Part shown: positions 49,796 through 61,089 of the stretch, in pieces | Numbering within the stretch: the stretch's first letter is position 1 | How the letters are laid out: every line of letters starts with the position of its first letter | Origin: Echinostoma caproni | Taxonomy: Eukaryota; Platyhelminthes; Trematoda; Plagiorchiida; Echinostomatidae | Assembly (NCBI GenBank): GCA_900618425.1 | Contig: UZAN01039995.1 | Location: forward strand, 33,802 to 97,801 | DNA: 64,000 nt | Direction of reading: 5' to 3' | Notes under the pieces: generated by a model | Databases searched by the model: none | What the model was told of the DNA's origin: nothing | Seen by the model: the letters and a program-made list of their open reading frames with translations, nothing else | Position numbers and translations under genes: made by a program

Positions 49796-50901
49796 CAGGG
49801 CTGAACCAAATGCCAATTTATGCTTGTTCAGGTGTCATCTTCATAGATAATCAGTCAGTTCATTTTCGTCCGACAGCAAAAAAGGGAGACAAAACTGATT
49901 ATCTGATGAGCTCTACTAAAAGCGAAATGCTTTCGAGTGTATGGTTGCTTAGANGAAGTCTGAAGGACGGCCAGGTCTAATCAATCAGTATAAATGAATT
50001 TATAATAACAATCATCAAGAACATGAAATGAGCAAGAGGGGGCGCGTTCATCCTTTGGATTTTTTGAAGGCTTTCTGAACGTCCTTTTGGTTTTAGTCAT
50101 TATAGTTCTCCTAAAACAGTCAGTAGATTCACATTTGTTAAATTTGTTTGAATACATAATAATAATACATAAAGTAACGCGCATATTTAAAGAAATTAGG
50201 CATTGCAATAGTCTTACTACAGTCGCCTTGTTAACCTAGGTAAAGTTTCCATCGCATGTGAATGCATGAAATTTTGGGGAATTAACGATCGGCAAAGGAG
50301 TGAAACCCACACCCAAGACCATCAGGAGTGCCTGGTGTCCCTCATCAGTCTAATGGGCTAATCTAAGCTTGCTACCGTAAAATTGATTGAGCCCTTCGCA
50401 CAAAGTGATGACTGTCGACTATGTAGCTGTGGTGATCGAGGCCTACACGATGCCGCTTACCCTGGATCGGCACGTTGCAGTTTCAGGACATTGGCAATCA
50501 ACCACGTTTGAATGCTGACGTCAATGACACGTGCATGGCTTCTGAATACACGTCATTGGTGGATGGTGCCAGCCAATCCAAGACAGTCAGAACAGAAGCA
50601 AGATAATGCAAGCAGTACTGCAATCCAATTGGTGGAAGCCCAGAGAGCCAATAATCTCCCTTTGTACATATTATTTGATCACCTTCATTTCCTCCAATAA
50701 ACGAACTACTTACTGCCAGTCCTGTGGACTTTTCCTCACGTCTTGTTCTCTTGGGACATTGTGAATCCGTGCCATTGTGATCCAGTGCTTCTGCGATTCA
50801 GTCCGTGATAGTTGATGGTTGATTTGGGTCCGGTAATTCATATTGCGTGGTTGGTGTTCCGAATTCCGTGCTTACTACTACTGTCAATACAATCATTACA
50901 G

Positions 50902-51050
50902 TAGCTCAGGAGTAAAGGTTCGAAGTTCCAAACCAAAAGTTCGCGGTTCGAGTCCTGACAGTAACAAAAAAGGTACGCACTGNNNNNNNNNGAGTCTCAA
51001 ACAGGAAGAAACAGCTGTCCAGTGGTCTTTGTCGGTTATCACAAGCATTT
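50902..51050 (+). repeat. tRNA-derived SINE (family C, copy 1) with hammerhead remnant
   Basis: A-box-like TAGCTCAGGAGTA (50902-50914) and a good B box GGTTCGAGTCC (50945-50955) are followed by GCACTG, nine unknown bases (50983-50991), GAGTCTCAAACAGGA, AGAAACAGCTGTCCAGTGG. A second copy at 55160-55285 shares the B box and the whole ribozyme-like segment. From memory, the arrangement (tRNA-like head, hammerhead, AGCTGTCCAGTG flank) closely matches schistosome Sm-alpha-type SINEs. Confidence 0.7.
50978..51024 (+). ncRNA. Hammerhead ribozyme in SINE C, core partly hidden by N
   Basis: Stem I is perfect: CACTG (50978-50982) with CAGTG (51020-51024). Between them lie the unknown bases where CTGANGA should be, GAGTCTC...GGAA as a weak helix II, GAAA, then ACA-GC-TGT as minimal stem III, followed by the cleavage-site C. 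The closing pair of helix II is mutated (A before GAAA). Whether the core is intact depends on the nine unread bases. Confidence 0.6.
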
Positions 51051-51059
51051 CCATTGCAT

Positions 51060-53500
51060 CTTTCTCTGTTACTTTTTATTGTGTTCAAAGGTATAAGTTA
51101 AGTTCATGACCAAAGAATTGGAAATATTAAGTTTTAGGTTTTCTCCGTGTAACGAATTTTACAGTAAGATTATCCAGTGCGAGTTAAGTGGTTCAAATTC
51201 TTCAACTGAAGAAAGAAATATTATGCTTCACTGTGTTAACCAAGTTATCACTTGGCACAGCATTTGTTTTTGTTCNAAGCATCGTTATAACTGGGAAAGA
51301 ATTTTCCAGATCGGCTACAGATCTCTCACAGCTTGAGAGGCGGTAACACGAACTTTCAATGAACGTTTTCTCAAACTATATTATGCTTTATCTGGACTTG
51401 TCTCTTATATTTGTCTTAATTTGCTTCTATAACGTCCAACCTTGGTCTTCATATGAACCGCGTAAGATCCTTGGTTTAGAGTAAGTGAGATTGTATTGAT
51501 AATAGCATCAAAAGAAAAGAAAAGTGATAACCTATCTGCTTTTAGGCTATATAATAGGCTATCCGAATATATACATTGCTTTTTATAAAATAAATAATGA
51601 AGTTATAAAGCCGTGAAAGTAAACAGATCTTGTGATAGCATGACCCGGTTTGAGCTGTTCTAAAATATTTGGTTGAAATTGTCCTAAAACAGCAATGAAA
51701 GTCAACTGAGCTAGGGAGTTTGCTTTTCGAAGTGCACAGACTAGCCTTTCAATGCAGTGGGGTACAATAAAAATTGGCTAACTACTGAAGCTAAGTATAT
51801 AGCACTAATAAAGAAACGCACGTATTAAAGAATCAAAAAATGTACTCTGAAATCTGTGATCAAAAAGCAGCACACGAACAGTTAGGAGTCACAAAATCAT
51901 ATGATAAACTGGGGCTCTCTGCTGTGAACAAGAATAATTTCATCAAAAACGTGACGAATGAAAAACATGGAAGCCGCTTATTGTTCAACAGTACACATAA
52001 TCAAATGCAGACACTGTTGTTTGCACAAGTCATTACAATACAATGTAATAAAATACCCTCTCGACCGTTTTCTTGCCTTCAACTAATCCTTTTCGGGTAA
52101 GTGTTACGGTGAAATTCAGTTGTCAGTGGAATAAGGAGTGCGAGAACAACACCCCCCTCATGTTTTCACTGTGATCAATCACTTGGAAAAATATAAGGAA
52201 TTTATACGCCATGTTCAGCAGCTGCAATGAACAAACACGATGAATAAGAAGAGATTGTACAGAAAAATGAAGAATGGTTGTCCTTGATAAACACAGAGTT
52301 CGTGTTAACAATTTCCAGTCACATAGAACAGGATTGCGTCATCAGATTGAAATTACTAAGTTGAATGCCATCACCTTCGGTTTACGATTATGTAACGAAA
52401 TTCTGAAAGCTGAAGTTGAATCAATTGTGCAGTTTGTTGCCAACATATGTTTTGGAAGCGCTGACCTTCAATTTCAACCAGTTTAGCGCTGCGTCTGTTT
52501 GACAGTATTCAGTCTTTCAGACACTCCAACATTGATTCTGTCATTTATTGTGATAGTTCCCGGCTGCTCTGTCAATTTACGTGTCGATAAAATTGCAGAT
52601 GAAATGATGCTTCAAATGGGGGACAGAATGAGACATAAATCTACTTTCAATACTATAGTTGTTAGTACATTGAGGTGTGGAGTTCCGGGTTGGGCTTAGT
52701 TTCTGGTGTATGAACAATTCATTGACCATGAAGATGACCTCGATGAGTCTTTTAGTTAAACAGCTCTCCCTATTTATATTCTGTTACTGTGGTTCCTGAA
52801 ATATGTCATTTTAATTTTCCACGGCTATAAATGAATGATTCAATCGATCAAACTAAATTCGATGGTAAACAGAGCGTGTACCAATTACAATGATGTATTG
52901 TGGTGAAATACTAGTTATGAAAGTGTCCATTATTGTACTACTATCGATATTTGCAATTCCATCTAGATGAAGATGATACTAGTTGTTCATCATGTAAGAA
53001 TCAGAGTAAATATGAAGCGTGGAAATGTGACTATCCAAAAGTGTCAGACGGTACATTGAAATCGGGGTCAACCACAGTTCTTACATTTTCACTAGATAGT
53101 ATTTCGTACCACGCTACTAACCAAGGTGGAAACTCCAAGTTGCTACAGTTCATGTTTTCCGATTACTAGCTTCTAAGTCCCTATGACAACGGTTCAATAA
53201 TAACCTATATGGTTTACTAGATACAGAGATTGTAATTTGAGCCGCCAGAGAAAGCCTATGTTAATATTCAGAATGCAAGGCGTAGATTGATATATGTTTT
53301 CGGCGGATTCATTTTCGAGCGGTGACAATCACATTCATGTGGTCAGAATATATCAATGATTGTACAAATCAGGTTATGCAGTTTGGAGTATTTCGGTGGA
53401 ACCGAAATATGGGAGAGAAGTGTGTAGCAAGAAGAGAAGAGTTGTGCAACTGTAGGTAATTATATGACATCCTTGTGTTCTCCTTCCAAGTAATCATGTT
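51060..53500. other. Gene-poor stretch with unassigned open frames
   Basis: Plus-strand frames at 51840-52100 (followed by a donor-like CGGGTAAGTG), 52274-52486 (preceded by an acceptor-like AACAATTTCCAG) and 52933-53169 (preceded by CAATTCCATCTAG; contains CSSCKNQ) could be exons or a decayed gene. The first two cannot be joined in frame with these sites. No family is recognised. Confidence 0.2.
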
Positions 53501-53515
53501 TTTCTATATTTTTTT

Positions 53516-53599
53516 CAATTTAAGCTGTCCAAATATCAATTTAAGATGTCATAGTATCAATTCAAGATGTCTGAGTATCAATTTAAGATGTCATGTTGT
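53516..53599 (+). repeat. 21-bp minisatellite, four units
   Basis: Four head-to-tail 21-bp units, each beginning CAATTYAAG and continuing with TGTC. Units differ at several positions. It immediately precedes a GC-richer block with a long hairpin. Confidence 0.9.
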
Positions 53600-53699
53600 T
53601 ATGTGGATAGTACGATAGTTCGATTGCTCCGTCGTTTTACACTCTCCTGCACTTTTTGTGATGCTCTTGTTGTCACGTTTAGTGCATTCGTGTGATGAA

Positions 53700-54040
53700 G
53701 GCACGCCTACTGTACAGTCGAAGTTCACTGGGCCTGTCTAAGACTCGCGACTATAAACAGGGTGTGGATTCTCGCTCGGGTTACCTGGGCAAGCACAAGG
53801 TAACTTGTTGCAGTTGAACTATCCGACCGATCGATGAATGAACCCGATCGGTCGTGTGATCTTCGGGCCGGTATAGGCGGTGGGCAAACTCTGAATTTGA
53901 TGCTGCTTAAGTGCTGATAGAAGATTGCGACAGGAAAATCAGTTGTGGAACGATGCGTCATATGGGAAATTCGGAATGAAAATAGTTTAAGCGATGACGA
54001 CACGGGCCAAAGTTTGACTCGTATAAGATGCACGTGCTAT
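53700..54040. other. GC-rich block with 10-bp inverted repeat
   Basis: It is distinctly G+C- and CpG-richer than the flanks. CGACCGATCG (53824-53833) and CGATCGGTCG (53845-53854) are perfect inverted repeats with an 11-nt loop. A 102-codon minus-strand frame spans the block but carries no known domain. Origin is unknown; a repeat end or regulatory block is possible. Confidence 0.4.
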
Positions 54041-55140
54041 TTTTTTAAGCCCATCCGGTAGACGGATAATCATAATAAAACTTGTCTTATGAACGGACTA
54101 CACTATTTACTAATATAGGCCAACACGGAACTCTTCTTGTAATTTTACTAACAATCTTGTTAACTACGGATGAGATAGAGGGGAGAAAACATATTATGGA
54201 AAAGTGAATATTTATTTTAGATGAACACAACTTAGATCTTAATAGCGGAATGTTGTTAGCGTTCCGTTGACTGAATGATTTTTCTCAACCACGTGAGTGA
54301 CAATAGAACTCTTAACGGCTCCAGGTTGTTATAGCCTTTACAAAAGTAGAAAATACTTTATGATGTGTTTTGACTGTTGCTTGCTCGTAAGACCCATAAA
54401 AGAAGCAACACATTTGCGTTTGAATTTCCAAATTTGCGAACTAGGTTTCAACCAGGGAGGCATATACTTACGCTTGGATCCAATGGTGGATAAATTCGAG
54501 AATACGAACTTGATTTCGTCTACGTTAAAGGTTGTCTTCGTTGTGTCAGTCCTGGTGACTCTTTTATAGACTGCCTCTTTTTTAGATGGAGCAACGAAGA
54601 ATAGTTATTTGTTTTGTGTCCTTCCAATCTTACTTATTGTGTTCTTCAATTCTATCACCTTTGATGCACATTTCAGGATACTTACCTTCTGAAAGTGTTA
54701 TTCTTAACAGCGATAGTCCCCTCTCTATTATATCTAGGCAGATATGTCGGTCTCACTTCGCGAAAGCGCATTAAAATGCGTTTAAAAGCGAGGAGAGTAC
54801 ATTGAGGATATTTCTGTACAAGCCAATCGAAGCCACCATTCGATACACCCACCGCGGCATCGATTCATCCGACAATCTCATCCAAACCACACCTAAAAAC
54901 AAAAGATAATTGTTTCCTTCAGCTCCAATCGTGAAGTATATGGTTGGTTGCGTCGTTCTAGGTCACAATTGTGGATCGTATTCATGGTTATATTTTTATA
55001 CTGCGCTTTAATTTTGAGAGACAATGAAGAACATTTTCAAATCTATCACCATGAGTACATAGTACCTAGTACTTAGTAGTCGACTCACTTTCATCGTGCT
55101 CAACATTTGCGATTTTTTCCGTAGAACTAACTACAAAGAT
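54041..55140. other. No supportable gene
   Basis: Open frames at 54297-54569 and 54586-54774 (plus) are short and without recognised motifs. No repeat family was recognised. Confidence 0.3.
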
Positions 55141-55159
55141 AGAAGAATCTTTTATCTAG

Positions 55160-55285
55160 TAAATGACTCGTAGTTCATAGATTCGAGTCCCAAAAAGTAA
55201 ATCAACAAACATCACATTGCTAATCAGTCTCAACAAGGACAAAACAGCTAGTCAGTGCTCGCTTGACTTTTAACCACCAGAATCT
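55160..55285 (+). repeat. SINE (family C, copy 2), decayed
   Basis: It shares with copy 1 the B box (ATTCGAGTCC at 55181-55190), AGTCTCAACAAGGAC, AAAACAGCTAGTCAGTG and the following flank. The hammerhead core is mutated (CTAATCA in place of CTGANGA; CAAAA in place of CGAAA), so 55215-55257 is a dead ribozyme. It is valuable because it shows what the unknown bases of copy 1 should align with. Confidence 0.65.
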
Positions 55286-55289
55286 TGTA

Positions 55290-57300
55290 TTGTCTGCTAA
55301 AATATGGCGCCACCAAATACCAAAAAATATATTTACAATTAGTTGATCTCCTACCATTTCTCGCCCCTCAAGGATAATCTATTTCGTAAAGTCTTTGGAG
55401 ACCGCATATTGGGTAATTTTTCTACACTTCGCTCTCTTCCGCAACCTGTGTGTGGTCGTTCAAACATCTAATTATTATAGGATGATGACTGACGAGAACT
55501 ATTCCCATGCATTCGATTTACTTTCAACACTTTTCTCCATCTCATCTTTTGCATAGCATAGATAAAACACCCGTTCACTCAACACTACACTTTGTAGATA
55601 AATATCTAAGCGTACGCGAAACCTCCAAAAGATTGAACCCTGAAAGTTTCCACGTAACCTGGTGACTTTTCACTCGCTCACAAGGGTTTTCAAATAGTCA
55701 ATCCTGCTAACACAGAAGAGCAAACTTAAGAAAAACATGCAGATTCTAGTGTAAATTAGAGTTTAACGGAAACGATGCAATTCATGTTTATTCAATCTGA
55801 TGTCTATCCATACTGACTTGTCAACTCTGGGATCACAACTTACTCAAAACGCCATCAAAAAACAGTGAAGCTAGACTTATGAAACCTAGGATCCGAACGC
55901 TTTATATTTTGCTTTTACTCAATTAGTAACATGGAAAATCGATCGATTGAAGCTATTTTTATTCGGTCGCACAAATTACATTTACTTTTTCCCCCTGACG
56001 GGTAATCGAAATTCAGTTGGGACTAGATGTTAGCCGGTTATGTAAATTTCACTGATCTGATGGTGTTATCTACATTCCACACCTCATAAACGAATTGAAC
56101 GTAGGATTGCATGTGAATTTCAATTGCAACGGGTATGAAATGCAATTCCTCAGTTGTAGTAAATGTATGCAGTGCATTGTTCTTTATATTATACTCTCGT
56201 CTCTAGTGCCTCAGTCGACACAGTTGACTTCACTTCCACTTTTTTGTTTGAAGCAATTGATCCAAATGTAAAATTGCTTTTTGTTTTACAACTTAGGCTG
56301 TGGCCCCAAACTAAAAACAGATTCTTGAAAACCAATAAGTTGGAAATAATGAAGCGTCGCTATATATATACACTAGATATTTCGCAGCTCAATGTACGCC
56401 TCCCTCCCTCTCTCTCGATATATATATATATATACATATATGTAACGCTGATATCGAATTCGCATTTCTGAAGGGTAATTATTTGGACAGACTCCTATTG
56501 AGTAAATCAGTCACAAAGCAGTGCTATTACCATGCTATGCTTTTGTGTCAGATATTGTTATTCTCAGCAAAATCGACTGGAATACCATTGGTGAATTCAT
56601 GCATCAAAACCACTCCATGGTTTTAGATATTACTTGAAGCATTCTATAACCATGCATTTTTGAACTACAGATATATAGAGAGAGATCCATAAATGGATGT
56701 CAAATAGTGGAACAAACATTGATCAATTTCTCTTCTCAATCAGAACATCAATGTTACCCTAATCAAAACTTCAAATGTTCAAAATTTACTAAAACAAACA
56801 AAGTTAAAACATTTCACGTTTCACTCTATAAGGAAAAACGTTCTTTATCCCTGGTTAATGAGCTCAAAAACGTTTCTTTTCGGTTAAAATCCTTACCAAC
56901 AGAAGATACTGATTCGGGCCAACCTGAGCAGTAATTAGTGAATGTTTATAAAACGAAGTTCTTCAGCACTCGCATGGTAGACATATTTGTTTTAATTAGT
57001 TCACTGCTGTATGGTGGCCGTTGGTGATTGGCTGACTGAACAGTTTATGCATTCATCGAACATCACACTTTATTTCTTCCTTGATTAAAACTGACGTACC
57101 AACAGAATGAAAGTAAAATAAATTCACTTATTTGATCATTTTCAAACTGCAGATGAAGATCACAACCCAAAATCTGTTCACCTCCGATTAGGTAACTTTC
57201 CTGAATACCACACCAGACCGATTAAATCACGTGTTCAGTCTGGTCAGGCAGGCAATCAATATAACATGTGCGTTTAAAATGCACAGCACCTTCTTCATTG
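55290..57300. other. Non-coding upstream region of the 263-aa gene
   Basis: Contains a CT-rich/(TA)n microsatellite at 56399-56441 and short open frames (56163-56471; 56707-56934, hydrophilic, ending SLPTEDTDSGQPEQ) without recognised domains. The latter might be an upstream exon, but no splice junction to 57308 is convincing. Confidence 0.3.
56399..56441 (+). repeat. (TCCC)/(CT)n-(TA)n compound microsatellite
   Basis: A pyrimidine tract (CCTCCCTCCCTCTCTCTCG) runs directly into a TA dinucleotide array. Confidence 0.9.
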
Positions 57301-57307
57301 ACGATAG

Positions 57308-58099
57308 ATGAGATCCGTCACCTTCAAGAACATAAAACCTTTTGATAAATACACACCGCGGATAAACTTTCACTCTATCCAACTTCCTGCATTCGTCATT
57401 CATTTATTTGTCCTGTCAGCGTCCGAAGTCCTTCACATATACCAGTGTTCGGGATATCGGTTTGCTCAAGAAGGAAGTAACAGAAAACTTACAGACGAAG
57501 ATTTAAACCACGGCCATCTGTTTTCGCTGCTCAGTTGGGAGGAGCTAACAGCCCGCTACATTTGTGCACCGGGAATTGCGTTGAATGCCGTAGTAATGCT
57601 ACTGTGTTCATGGACATTAGCTCTCAGTTTCAAGCCGCGTTGGTGTGGTTTCCAGCGACCTTATATTGTTTGGCGCTTGTTGTCATTTGCTCGATCAACT
57701 TACGGCTTTCTAAACAACATTCTGATGTGCTACAACTGGACTAGTTGTTTGGTTTTTCTTACTGTTCCATCTCTTTGGCAAGGATTTCACAAAACTGAAT
57801 TAGCCGACGAACTTGGTTTCCTAAACCAACATTTTTATTGGAGTTTCTGTTTGTCTACACTCGTTACTATCCTACATACGGTGATCACGATCACCCAGAT
57901 TCCTGTTTGCTGGCCAGTTCCCAGAAGAGTTAGTAGCAAGCAGCTGCATAAACCACATAGAGTTTCACACGTCCAACTTGATACTGGAACTTGTCGGGTA
58001 TATCCAATGCGTATCCCGTGTCAATATTATTCGTATTCAACATACAATGAGGATATGGAACTTGTTAGTGAGAATAATTTGGGAGATTCTTTTGATTAA
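57308..58099 (+). CDS. Four-pass membrane protein, 263 aa, unidentified
   Basis: The only long intact reading frame in the window. At 263 codons it is well beyond chance at this base composition. Hydrophobic segments lie at residues about 25-45 (LPAFVIHLFVLSASEV), 86-108 (APGIALNAVVMLLCSWTLAL), 133-157 (GFLNNILMCYNWTSC, VFLTV) and 176-198 (FYWSFCLSTLVTILHTVITI). A hydrophilic loop with charged residues follows the first (about 50-82), and a 65-residue tail is rich in polar and acidic residues at its end (EDMELVSENN). The topology and the spacing of loops recall TMEM179-like tetraspan proteins, but no signature residue settles this. In-frame stops TGA and TAG lie directly before the ATG, so this is the earliest start in an unspliced reading; AG|ATG could also be a splice acceptor, making upstream exons possible. 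It appears as a single exon. No AATAAA was found soon after the stop. Confidence 0.65.
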   Translation: MRSVTFKNIKPFDKYTPRINFHSIQLPAFVIHLFVLSASEVLHIYQCSGYRFAQEGSNRKLTDEDLNHGHLFSLLSWEELTARYICAPGIALNAVVMLLCSWTLALSFKPRWCGFQRPYIVWRLLSFARSTYGFLNNILMCYNWTSCLVFLTVPSLWQGFHKTELADELGFLNQHFYWSFCLSTLVTILHTVITITQIPVCWPVPRRVSSKQLHKPHRVSHVQLDTGTCRVYPMRIPCQYYSYSTYNEDMELVSENNLGDSFD

Positions 58100-60890
58100 T
58101 CGTGTATGTTATTCTATTATTTTACTTGTGAACTCTGATAGTCTACCATCAGTAATCTGTAACAGGAATTTTTAATAACCATGGGTGTGATTTGTTGCAC
58201 AAAGTTACTGTTATTACTATTTGTCATAAAGGAATGCGCATGGCACACAGATATATTGCATTATGCTTGGATCATGTGTGCGGCAGATGGTCCTCCGTGA
58301 CAGGATGCACCAGGCAACCTCATGTGGGCCGAGCCTCGGTGCAGGTTGAAAACTTTAACAGGTAGGCGGATCCCTTTGGAGAGAGTCAACTGATAAGGTG
58401 CAAGAGAGAAAATACAAACAATCAAAAGGTTCATTCAGACATGAACAATACTCACTCTCAAACTAAATGTTCAGTTGCCAAGACCTTTGCAATGCTGGAC
58501 AAAGTTGTTTCATTATTCGAGAGAAATTCGTTTACAGGGTAGCGAAAGCATGGCTCTACTTTGCACCGGTCATGATTTTAATATTGTTTTTGATAACTGC
58601 AATTGATTCGTAAATATTCGCAGTTGATTTTTGTAGTTTTCACAACATTACTTGCGATTCAGAGCAGTAAATCTATGGGCATCTTCTCACCATTAGTTCA
58701 CAGAAATTCTCAATTTTCTCTTTGATTCTATTTTTAACTTTCCTGTCTTTCTCCTACTGTTCATCCAAATGGGCAGCTAAAAGACAGAAACCAAAATCGT
58801 CGCAGGGAAGTGCATGGTTAATGGTTGTACGAACTGAACTGATCTGAAATCAACGGCTGTTCAACCAGTAACGTTCCTCATCCACATGTGGTCAGGAGGG
58901 TCATAGCTGAGTATCTTTTGAAACATGCGAAAAATGATAAACTGATACCATTAATTCATCTTCCGACCATGTCCAAAAATAGCAAGTTGGTGACAAGACA
59001 AGCATATCTAACCGGAGGTGATGTAGTATAGCTGTTTTTGTCAGGAGACGACAATCTTAATTCATAACATCGCTGAGCCTTGTCACAGATCACATGACGC
59101 TGCCATCAGATGCTGGAAACGCCTCGGAAACACTAATAATCAAATATTGAAAACCTGTGAGCGTCCTCAACACAGAGAGGTAGGTTTAGAAACTGTAAAC
59201 CATAAAACTTGACATAATCGCGGTGTTCAGCTATCCCTGTAAACTTCATGCTATCAATAATCTAACCTTTTTATGACGTTAAACTCTCTGTATCATCGAA
59301 CAGAGATGAAGGAACAGAAATAAGATATACGGGGCTGAACGCAGTACCAGAGGAAATATACAGAATTCAGTTAGACTAAGTTTACGCCGGATTGGTAAGG
59401 GCGCCACTGCTTATGACATTTAGTCATATTATTCAATATTTCTAATAGTTGATTGGACTCATCTCGAGGTTCCCAACCGGAAAATTCCGAGACGACATAT
59501 ATGACAAATTGTTCTGGTCACCGTTCTTATGCTCTTAGATCAAGTGTTATCTTGACCACCCTTAATAAGCTTTAAATTACTGTTTCCCTCGTCAAATGTG
59601 GCCCACTGAGAAGGTTTACTTGGTTACTTGCGTTATACGCCCTAGCTACAAAAAGCTTTTGATCACGGTTACCTAATAATGTGTGTCTGACCTTGTTATT
59701 GCTAGGTCGGTTACCCATCAAACTCGCTCAATAGGGTATATGCAGTGGTGTTCGCACAACAACCATCTGTATTTTAGCCTCCTCCGGTATCCCGCAAATT
59801 TCTGTATCATGAAGCTACAATGGAAGGACAGCTTTGACACAATCATTTACGGATTGCTGAATGCCGCGGCAAAGCCGCAGGTGTCCCAAGATGGAAAATG
59901 CCAACCAAGCCATATGTATACATTCTGAACCTTCATTCAAATCACTGCTCCGGATGAGATTTAGCACTCCAAACTGCATCTTACATAATTCATCTATTGA
60001 TTTTCTTGTTCCGTTAAAGAGAGGAGGAGGACTCGGAGTAGCCTAAATACCTAAGTTCGGCAAAAGTCGGTTTGGTTTTCGTTATATGTTGTTGTTTCTG
60101 GTGTGCACCATAATCGTTAGTCGTTACTTTACTCCTGAACTAATCAAAGCTATCGACTAAATGGACCTGATCACCGACAGTCTTCAAGAATTAATTTGTA
60201 CCAGAGTGGAACAAAAGGCAAAGCCTATCTATCTCTTTTAATCGTTATGTGTTTCACCACAACTTAGCTTCCGAGTGTACTGCGAGTAGGCACTGCAGCC
60301 CAATTACCCAGTAAGAGCCCCACTCCAGTGAGAGCTAGGACGAAACTAAGAAAACATGGGGATTTCAGTGTACCTCGACTGATTACCAGTGAAGACAGAA
60401 GAACACTGCCTTGTGTTCTCACTTATTCCATAACTTACCGATATAGCACCTTCAATATTGATAAATAATTGTCGGATACACTATTATTCCACCGCTGCTC
60501 CACACTATACCATTACAATAATTTCAGATCTGTGTTCTTTGACTGATCCATATGTTATAAATGTCTCTGATTACGCGCGACAAACTCACAATCTTCTGTT
60601 GAAAACATATCTAGATCAGGCCTACTAAGATGTGTCCACCAAGATATCAATGCAAACTGATCCGATAAGGAAAGATTTTAGAACTGAAAATTAATGAAAT
60701 CATTTGCAATCAGTAATTCTGTGCCAGCTACAAAGCAGCACAATATTCCAACACAGTGAGGAATAAGGCCAGAATCGCCAATAATCTTTTATTTGAATCT
60801 GGCTGGATTCAGCGAGATACTTAGATGCACAATAGCCCCATAGGTACTCGTTAGAGCAGTGGGGCACAAGTGATATTGGTTTAGATTAAC
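58100..60890. other. Region downstream of the membrane-protein gene, no supportable gene
   Basis: It begins with a possible short frame at 58182 in a good initiation context (AACCATGG; MGVICCTKLLLLLFVI..., 39 codons), too short to support. A G+C-richer patch at 58260-58380 may be a repeat. An AGGACGAAAC motif at about 60332-60341 resembles the 3' half of a hammerhead but lacks CTGANGA upstream. Nothing else is recognisable. Confidence 0.3.
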
Positions 60891-60892
60891 TG

Positions 60893-61083
60893 TCTTTCAG
60901 ACTTCACCTTCACGCACAATCTTAAACCCACCGAGACAACCCAAAACCCGGGTAGCGGTAGACTCTGGTTCAGCTCTCATCGGGCCCTCAGCAGTACGTA
61001 TCCAATGTGCCGCCGTGGATTTGAACTCCAGACCTATAGGACGGAATGTATGTTTGTTACTACTGAGCCATACAGCTAACACA
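60893..61083 (-). repeat. tRNA-derived SINE (family B, copy 2)
   Basis: Minus strand: A box within TGGCTCAGTAGTA (61058-61070), B box GAGTTCAAATCC (61017-61028), a decayed hammerhead (60961-60991), then a tail with GGGTTTTGGGTTGTCTCGG and GGTGAAGTCTGAAAGAC. The head resembles a tRNA (the stretch from GTTAGC.. to the B box), so the promoter is RNA polymerase III type 2. The tail recurs at 46036-46080 and the ribozyme flank at 49676-49795, which defines the family. Confidence 0.75.
60961..60991 (-). ncRNA. Decayed hammerhead ribozyme in SINE B
   Basis: Aligned with the intact core at 49693-49725 it reads CTGAGGG (expected CTGANGA), a helix II-like GCCCGATGAGAGCT, GAAC (expected GAAA), then a short stem III-like ACCAGAGT and C. 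Two core positions are mutated, so it should not cleave. Confidence 0.6.
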
Positions 61084-61089
61084 AGGACT

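Noticed and set aside
49910..49945. CTGATGAG followed by GAAA on the plus strand, looking like another hammerhead
   Set aside because: Helix II has only about three pairs and the flanks do not form stem I. An octamer of this kind is expected about once per strand by chance.
50300..50360. CTGATGAG on the minus strand near 50345
   Set aside because: No GAAA at a suitable distance and no stem I.
58185..58200. GTGATTTGTTGCA matches the 3' part of the schistosome spliced leader as I remember it
   Set aside because: The 5' half of the leader, a splice donor directly after it and an Sm site are missing. A short match only.
60290..60345. AGGACGAAAC near 60332, resembling the 3' half of a SINE hammerhead
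   Set aside because: No CTGANGA upstream at the right distance, no stem III or cleavage site after GAAAC.
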